The notes beneath the pieces were generated by a model that saw nothing but the letters and a program-made list of their open reading frames with translations, searched no databases and was not told the origin of the DNA. The position numbers and the translations under genes were made by a program. A DNA stretch of 10,577 nt from an uncultured Clostridia bacterium (lineage in GTDB: Bacteria > Bacillota > Clostridia > TANB77 > CAG-508), in contig CALXAQ010000026.1 of NCBI GenBank assembly GCA_944386335.1, forward strand, positions 1 through 10,577, given 5' to 3'. Positions 7,193 through 10,577 of the stretch are shown here, one piece after another (within the stretch, counting starts at the first letter, position 1; each line of letters starts with the position of its first letter).

Positions 7193-7221
7193 ATTATAAC
7201 ACTTTTACTTTTCTTTTGCAA
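7193..7221 (-). promoter_or_regulatory. Sigma-A promoter inside the pilus-like cluster
   Basis: On the minus strand a TTGCAA box (7221-7216) and a perfect TATAAT box (7198-7193) are 17 bases apart, and the -10 box carries the TGn extension. Transcription would start near 7186, about 12 bases before the 142-aa gene. It lies in a 134-base gap after the 170-aa gene and splits the cluster into two possible transcription units. No clear terminator precedes it. Confidence 0.7.
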
Positions 7222-7308
7222 TGCTTTTTTTCGCCATTTTTTACATTTATTTCTACTACTATATGTTTTCTTGCAATTATTTATTAACTTATCAGTATCA
7301 TTATTTCA

Positions 7309-7821
7309 TTATACTTTATCTGAAAATGATACATAAATAACTCTTCCCGAAACTTTACTATAAACTACTGTCGTGCATACAAATATTTTTGTTTGTGTCT
7401 GTTTTCCAACATTATCTGCTATCAAACTATTTTCTTGTATCAATTCATTATATTCTGCTTCAGTTCTTGTTTCTAATTTTGTAATATTCTTATTTCCTAT
7501 TCTTAAATCTACTTGCACATAATTTGTATTTTCATTATAGCCAGATTCATTTTGTAATTCATTATCCAAATTATTTTGTTTTGCAAAATAAGCAACTGAT
7601 ATAATATCATGAATCGTTACTTCTATTGGTTTTCCATCAATTTCTCCATAATACTTCGAAAAATTGCTGTTGAATTCAGAAAGTTTTTTCTTTTCCATTT
7701 CTTCTATTGTTGTTTGGCTAAAACCAGAAAGAGTATTAAAAAGAGCAACTGCAACCGCTATAATCATCATTCCTAGTAAAACTTCTGCTGCTATTATTAA
7801 AGCTTTTGATGCATTCTCCAT
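7309..7821 (-). CDS. MENASKA pilin-like protein (170 aa)
   Basis: This protein starts MENASKALIIA with a membrane helix at about 7-28, then a charged helical stretch (IEEMEKKKLSEFNSNFSKYYGEI). An external domain follows with many Asn and Glu residues. The C-terminus KIFVCTTVVYSKVSGRVIYVSF, with Cys149, matches the endings of the 210- and 142-aa proteins and suggests a shared terminal beta-hairpin. A perfect AAGGAGG (7831-7837) lies 9 bases before ATG, overlapping the end of the 210-aa gene, so the two are translated from one transcript. The first 20 bases of the gene are identical to those of the 143-aa gene. It is probably a minor pilin-like subunit; the function is not established. Confidence 0.86.
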   Translation of the reverse strand: MENASKALIIAAEVLLGMMIIAVAVALFNTLSGFSQTTIEEMEKKKLSEFNSNFSKYYGEIDGKPIEVTIHDIISVAYFAKQNNLDNELQNESGYNENTNYVQVDLRIGNKNITKLETRTEAEYNELIQENSLIADNVGKQTQTKIFVCTTVVYSKVSGRVIYVSFSDKV

Positions 7822-7838
7822 TTCCCCTTTCCTCCTTC

Positions 7839-8471
7839 TTAACCAACCAATTCAAATTTCATAAATGTAATTCTTCCTGTTTGTGGATCATTTTCTACCT
7901 CTACACAACGAAATATTCTTGATTTTATTTCTGTTTGTTCTGCTTTTAACGTTGTATACTTTGTCATAACAGCTTGTGCTTCTGAAAGTTGTGCTAATTT
8001 ATTTTGGCTTCTAAATAATTCTTGCAGTTCATTTGTTCTCATAGAAGATAAATCACTAATCCTTTTTCCACAATAGGAAACATTAGCATATTCTTCTACT
8101 TTTTGTTCTAAATTAGCTAAAGCTTTTTGTAAATCACTTGCTACATAATTTCCTTTTTTGAAATAAGTACCAATATCTTGCGTAATATTTACTTGCATAC
8201 CAATTTCTAAATATCCTTTTTCCTCAGCTTCTTTTTGGTTATAATTTTCCATTTTATTTGCTAGGGACAGAATTTCACTACCATATATATTATTTCGGTT
8301 ATATACATCATATTGTTTATTAAATTCTGCCGCTTGTTCTATACTATCTGCTGCTTCTTGTTCTGATTGCATAATTTTCACATTTTGAAAGAAGAATACT
8401 AATATAGTTATTACAAATAGTGCAATAAATACTCCACCTGCTATTATCAATGCTTTTGATGCATTTTCCAT
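7839..8471 (-). CDS. MENASKA pilin-like protein with long helical domain (210 aa)
   Basis: This protein starts MENASKALIIA with a membrane helix (about 7-28). It is the longest of the three exact MENASKA proteins. After the shared segment YDVYNRNNIYGSEILSLANK (55-74) it has an inserted helical, coiled-coil-like region (about 110-183, rich in Leu, Gln and Glu). It ends with RIFRCVEVENDPQTGRITFMKF, the same C-terminal motif as the 170-aa protein (Cys189), and has a second cysteine at 134. The ribosome binding site AGAAAGGA is 8 bases before ATG. The gene begins 28 bases after the T2SSF protein gene and is followed 17 bases later by the 170-aa gene, so these form one operon. It is likely a minor subunit or scaffold of the filament; this is inference. 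Confidence 0.86.
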   Translation of the reverse strand: MENASKALIIAGGVFIALFVITILVFFFQNVKIMQSEQEAADSIEQAAEFNKQYDVYNRNNIYGSEILSLANKMENYNQKEAEEKGYLEIGMQVNITQDIGTYFKKGNYVASDLQKALANLEQKVEEYANVSYCGKRISDLSSMRTNELQELFRSQNKLAQLSEAQAVMTKYTTLKAEQTEIKSRIFRCVEVENDPQTGRITFMKFELVG

Positions 8472-8499
8472 CTTTACTATCCTTTCTTCGTTAAATTCT

Positions 8500-10569
8500 T
8501 TACAAAGTTGCTGACATAGAACTAAATGACGATGTCATACTAGTTAATCCAATAAATACCAATGGAATAATTAAGTAACCTACAAATAGTAATATCATTG
8601 GAGCAAATCCAATTCCCTTTCCAATCATTCCTTTTCTTTTTATTAATCTTTCGTTAGATTCTTTTCTCTTTTCTTGGTAATAATCCCTTTCTGTGTCTAA
8701 TTCATCAAAAGCATCCGCTATCGGTACTTTTTCTACAGCTGCTTGCAAACTTTCAATAATACGAATAAATTGTTGATAAGTTACTTCCTCTTTCATAGCT
8801 TCTAATGCTTCCCAAGCTCCACTCTCATAGTTATTCACACACTTACTAATTGGATCTTTAAAAATATTAGAATATCTCTCTAACCACTCTAATATAATTT
8901 CTACATTAACTCTTTCTATTCTCATAAGCATCAAAATGATAGTTTGGAATTGCATAATTTCATCTTCCATCTCTAGTTGTCGCATTTTTGTTTGAAATAA
9001 CATCATCCAAATTGGTGCCATATAACCAATCATTGCTACAATAATAGCTCCTAGCACTTCTAACCAACTTAAATACTCACTATTGACAATTGCAATTTTT
9101 TCCATAATTCTTTCTGCTGCTTGTGTAATTTCTTCATCTGTGCTTTGCTCATAGCTATCATCTACAACGCCTGCTTTCATAGCTCTTTCTATTTCTGTTT
9201 GCTTTAATGGATTTTGATTTTTAAATCGTTCTATATACTTATTATCTGATTCCGTAATTTCCATTGCTTTTTTCTTATCTTTTTCCGTCATTTCTCCTAT
9301 AATGTCATATGTTTCTGTTGGATCCGTATACACATTATTAATTGCTATTTGATGTAATTGCCCAAATAGAAATAAGGATATTACAAAGCAAGAAATACAA
9401 AGTAAAATTCGGTTAATATATATCCATTGTATTTTATCTTTACTTGCTGCATTTTTCATAATAGTCTTAATTTTTCTATCTTCTTTTGTTCCCTCTTTTG
9501 GTATAAATAAATCTACTATTTTCTTTATAAATTTCTTTTTATATAGTTTTTCTTGCCATGGATTCTCTGTATTTTTTGTATTCTTTGCAGTAGATCCATT
9601 ATCCTTTAATTTTCTTGTTAAAATATAACATACAAAAGTTGCTACTAATATTAATATTTGTACCAACATTCCACCTTTTCCATTGTAAAAACTTTCTACA
9701 AAACTAAATTGTGAAATTGCCCAATTTTTTATAGGTTCTAAGCACAACATAGGTACAATAGCAATAACAGACAAACTTTGAAATACATAATCTAATTTAT
9801 CTCTTTTTAATATTTCCAGTTGCATCTCTTGTGTAATATTATTTAAATTCTTTAGGTAAAGAGATGCTCCATCTACTTTTCTATCTCCAAATTCTTTTGT
9901 TAGATAGGATACTCCTGCAAATTCTTTTAAGTAACTATTTGGTGCTACATCATAATATTTTTCTAGTTCTGATTCTGGATCATCTGAAATAAGCACTTCA
10001 TATATTTTTTCTGCCTGCCTTGCCATTTCTGGATTTTCATCATCTTGTGCTGTTTGATAAATTGCCTCTTCTACCATATTAAACTCATGATAAGCATGTC
10101 TTATTTCTGAGAAGAAATTAATTTGTTGTTTTAGTAAATTATTATCAATTTTGTCTACTCTACCATCAATAAAAGTGTCTAACATAAATATTTCGAAAAT
10201 TAGCAAAATACTCATTAATAGTAAATTTTGACTTGTTAACACAATAATGGCAATAGTAATAGGTATTACTAATACTAATGATCTTGTTAAAATTTTAGAT
10301 GCCTGTAATCTAGTAAGATACTCATCATCTATATTAATAATTTCTAATCTTCTTCTTAATTTTAATAAGTATCTTTTTAAAAATGGTGTTTTTAAATAAA
10401 AGACATATAACTTTTGATAAATAATTTCTGTGGAAAAAGTAGAGGTTTTAGTACCTTGACGTAATTGCTCTATGTATTTTCTTTCTTTGTTATTTTTTTG
10501 CATGATAAAGAATGCAACTACAATAGCAAATAATATTACTCCACAGCCAATCATTAAATACATTAGCAT
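8500..10569 (-). CDS. Tandem T2SSF membrane platform protein (TadB/TadC-like), 5' end may be outside the window
   Basis: Proteins of the GspF/TadB/TadC class sit in the inner membrane, bind the assembly ATPase and drive pilus subunits out of the membrane. This chain seems to contain two such units. The first has membrane segments at about 96-114 and 118-132, a cytoplasmic helical domain (135-262) and segments at 264-280 and 301-318. After a basic linker the second has segments at 385-405 and 503-526, a T2SSF-like domain (530-650) and a final segment at 653-675. Another helix is at 4-22. The second unit matches TadC best (the RIERVNVEII region and TERDYYQEKRKESNERLIKRKGM-type end are typical in character); the first is more diverged. 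ATG 10569 has no ribosome binding site in the 8 bases left, and the frame stays open to the edge, so the start is unresolved. Confidence 0.8.
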   Translation of the reverse strand: MLMYLMIGCGVILFAIVVAFFIMQKNNKERKYIEQLRQGTKTSTFSTEIIYQKLYVFYLKTPFLKRYLLKLRRRLEIINIDDEYLTRLQASKILTRSLVLVIPITIAIIVLTSQNLLLMSILLIFEIFMLDTFIDGRVDKIDNNLLKQQINFFSEIRHAYHEFNMVEEAIYQTAQDDENPEMARQAEKIYEVLISDDPESELEKYYDVAPNSYLKEFAGVSYLTKEFGDRKVDGASLYLKNLNNITQEMQLEILKRDKLDYVFQSLSVIAIVPMLCLEPIKNWAISQFSFVESFYNGKGGMLVQILILVATFVCYILTRKLKDNGSTAKNTKNTENPWQEKLYKKKFIKKIVDLFIPKEGTKEDRKIKTIMKNAASKDKIQWIYINRILLCISCFVISLFLFGQLHQIAINNVYTDPTETYDIIGEMTEKDKKKAMEITESDNKYIERFKNQNPLKQTEIERAMKAGVVDDSYEQSTDEEITQAAERIMEKIAIVNSEYLSWLEVLGAIIVAMIGYMAPIWMMLFQTKMRQLEMEDEIMQFQTIILMLMRIERVNVEIILEWLERYSNIFKDPISKCVNNYESGAWEALEAMKEEVTYQQFIRIIESLQAAVEKVPIADAFDELDTERDYYQEKRKESNERLIKRKGMIGKGIGFAPMILLFVGYLIIPLVFIGLTSMTSSFSSMSATL

Positions 10570-10577
10570 TTGTGTGT

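Noticed and set aside
5669..7864. Plus-strand open frames of 66-72 codons over the pilin-like genes
   Set aside because: They are antisense shadows of genes with strong ribosome binding sites; composition is Ser/Phe/Ile-rich and no start signal is seen.
1..10577. CRISPR arrays, tRNA or rRNA genes
   Set aside because: No regularly spaced repeats and no cloverleaf or rRNA-like GC-rich segments were seen.

Overview
The window is AT-rich DNA (roughly 30% G+C by eye) with strong AAGGAGG-type ribosome binding sites and a sporulation protease gene. This points to a low-GC, endospore-forming Firmicute, most likely an anaerobic Clostridia-type organism; the species cannot be named from the sequence.

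Left end (1-1560): murC, for a cytoplasmic peptidoglycan ligase, reads rightward from its own sigma-A-like promoter. It ends at a hairpin that can terminate transcription from both sides, because the next gene converges on it. Next (1560-2823, minus strand): spoIVB, the sporulation signalling protease. All its expected domains and catalytic residues are present, but they lie in two frames joined by a +1 shift at CTT-CGG-TAA. That CGG is the only in-frame CGG Arg codon I can find in any gene of the window. Between spoIVB and the large cluster is a 257-bp segment bounded by 16-bp perfect inverted repeats, which looks like a small non-coding mobile element. It also holds a hairpin that can terminate the upstream cluster.

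Right part (3160-10577, all minus strand): eight genes that look like a divergent Tad/type IV pilus-like export system. In transcription order they are: a large membrane protein with two T2SSF (TadB/TadC-like) halves in one chain, whose 5' end may lie outside the window; pilin-like proteins of 210 and 170 aa; a gene for a 142-aa pilin-like protein with its own strong promoter; pilin-like proteins of 143 and 247 aa; a 174-aa single-pass protein; and, after a terminator-like hairpin, a 548-aa cell-surface protein. Three of the small proteins start with the same 11 residues, MENASKALIIA, and a fourth starts with the variant MENAVEA. None has a recognisable prepilin leader.

My inference is that the T2SSF protein is the membrane platform, the MENASKA proteins are filament or pseudofilament subunits, and the 548-aa protein is a surface-exposed tip, adhesin or cap component. 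The ATPase (TadA/CpaF type) and any leader peptidase are not in the window. The cluster is the best candidate here for a poorly described system, and the spoIVB frame shift is the sharpest single anomaly.
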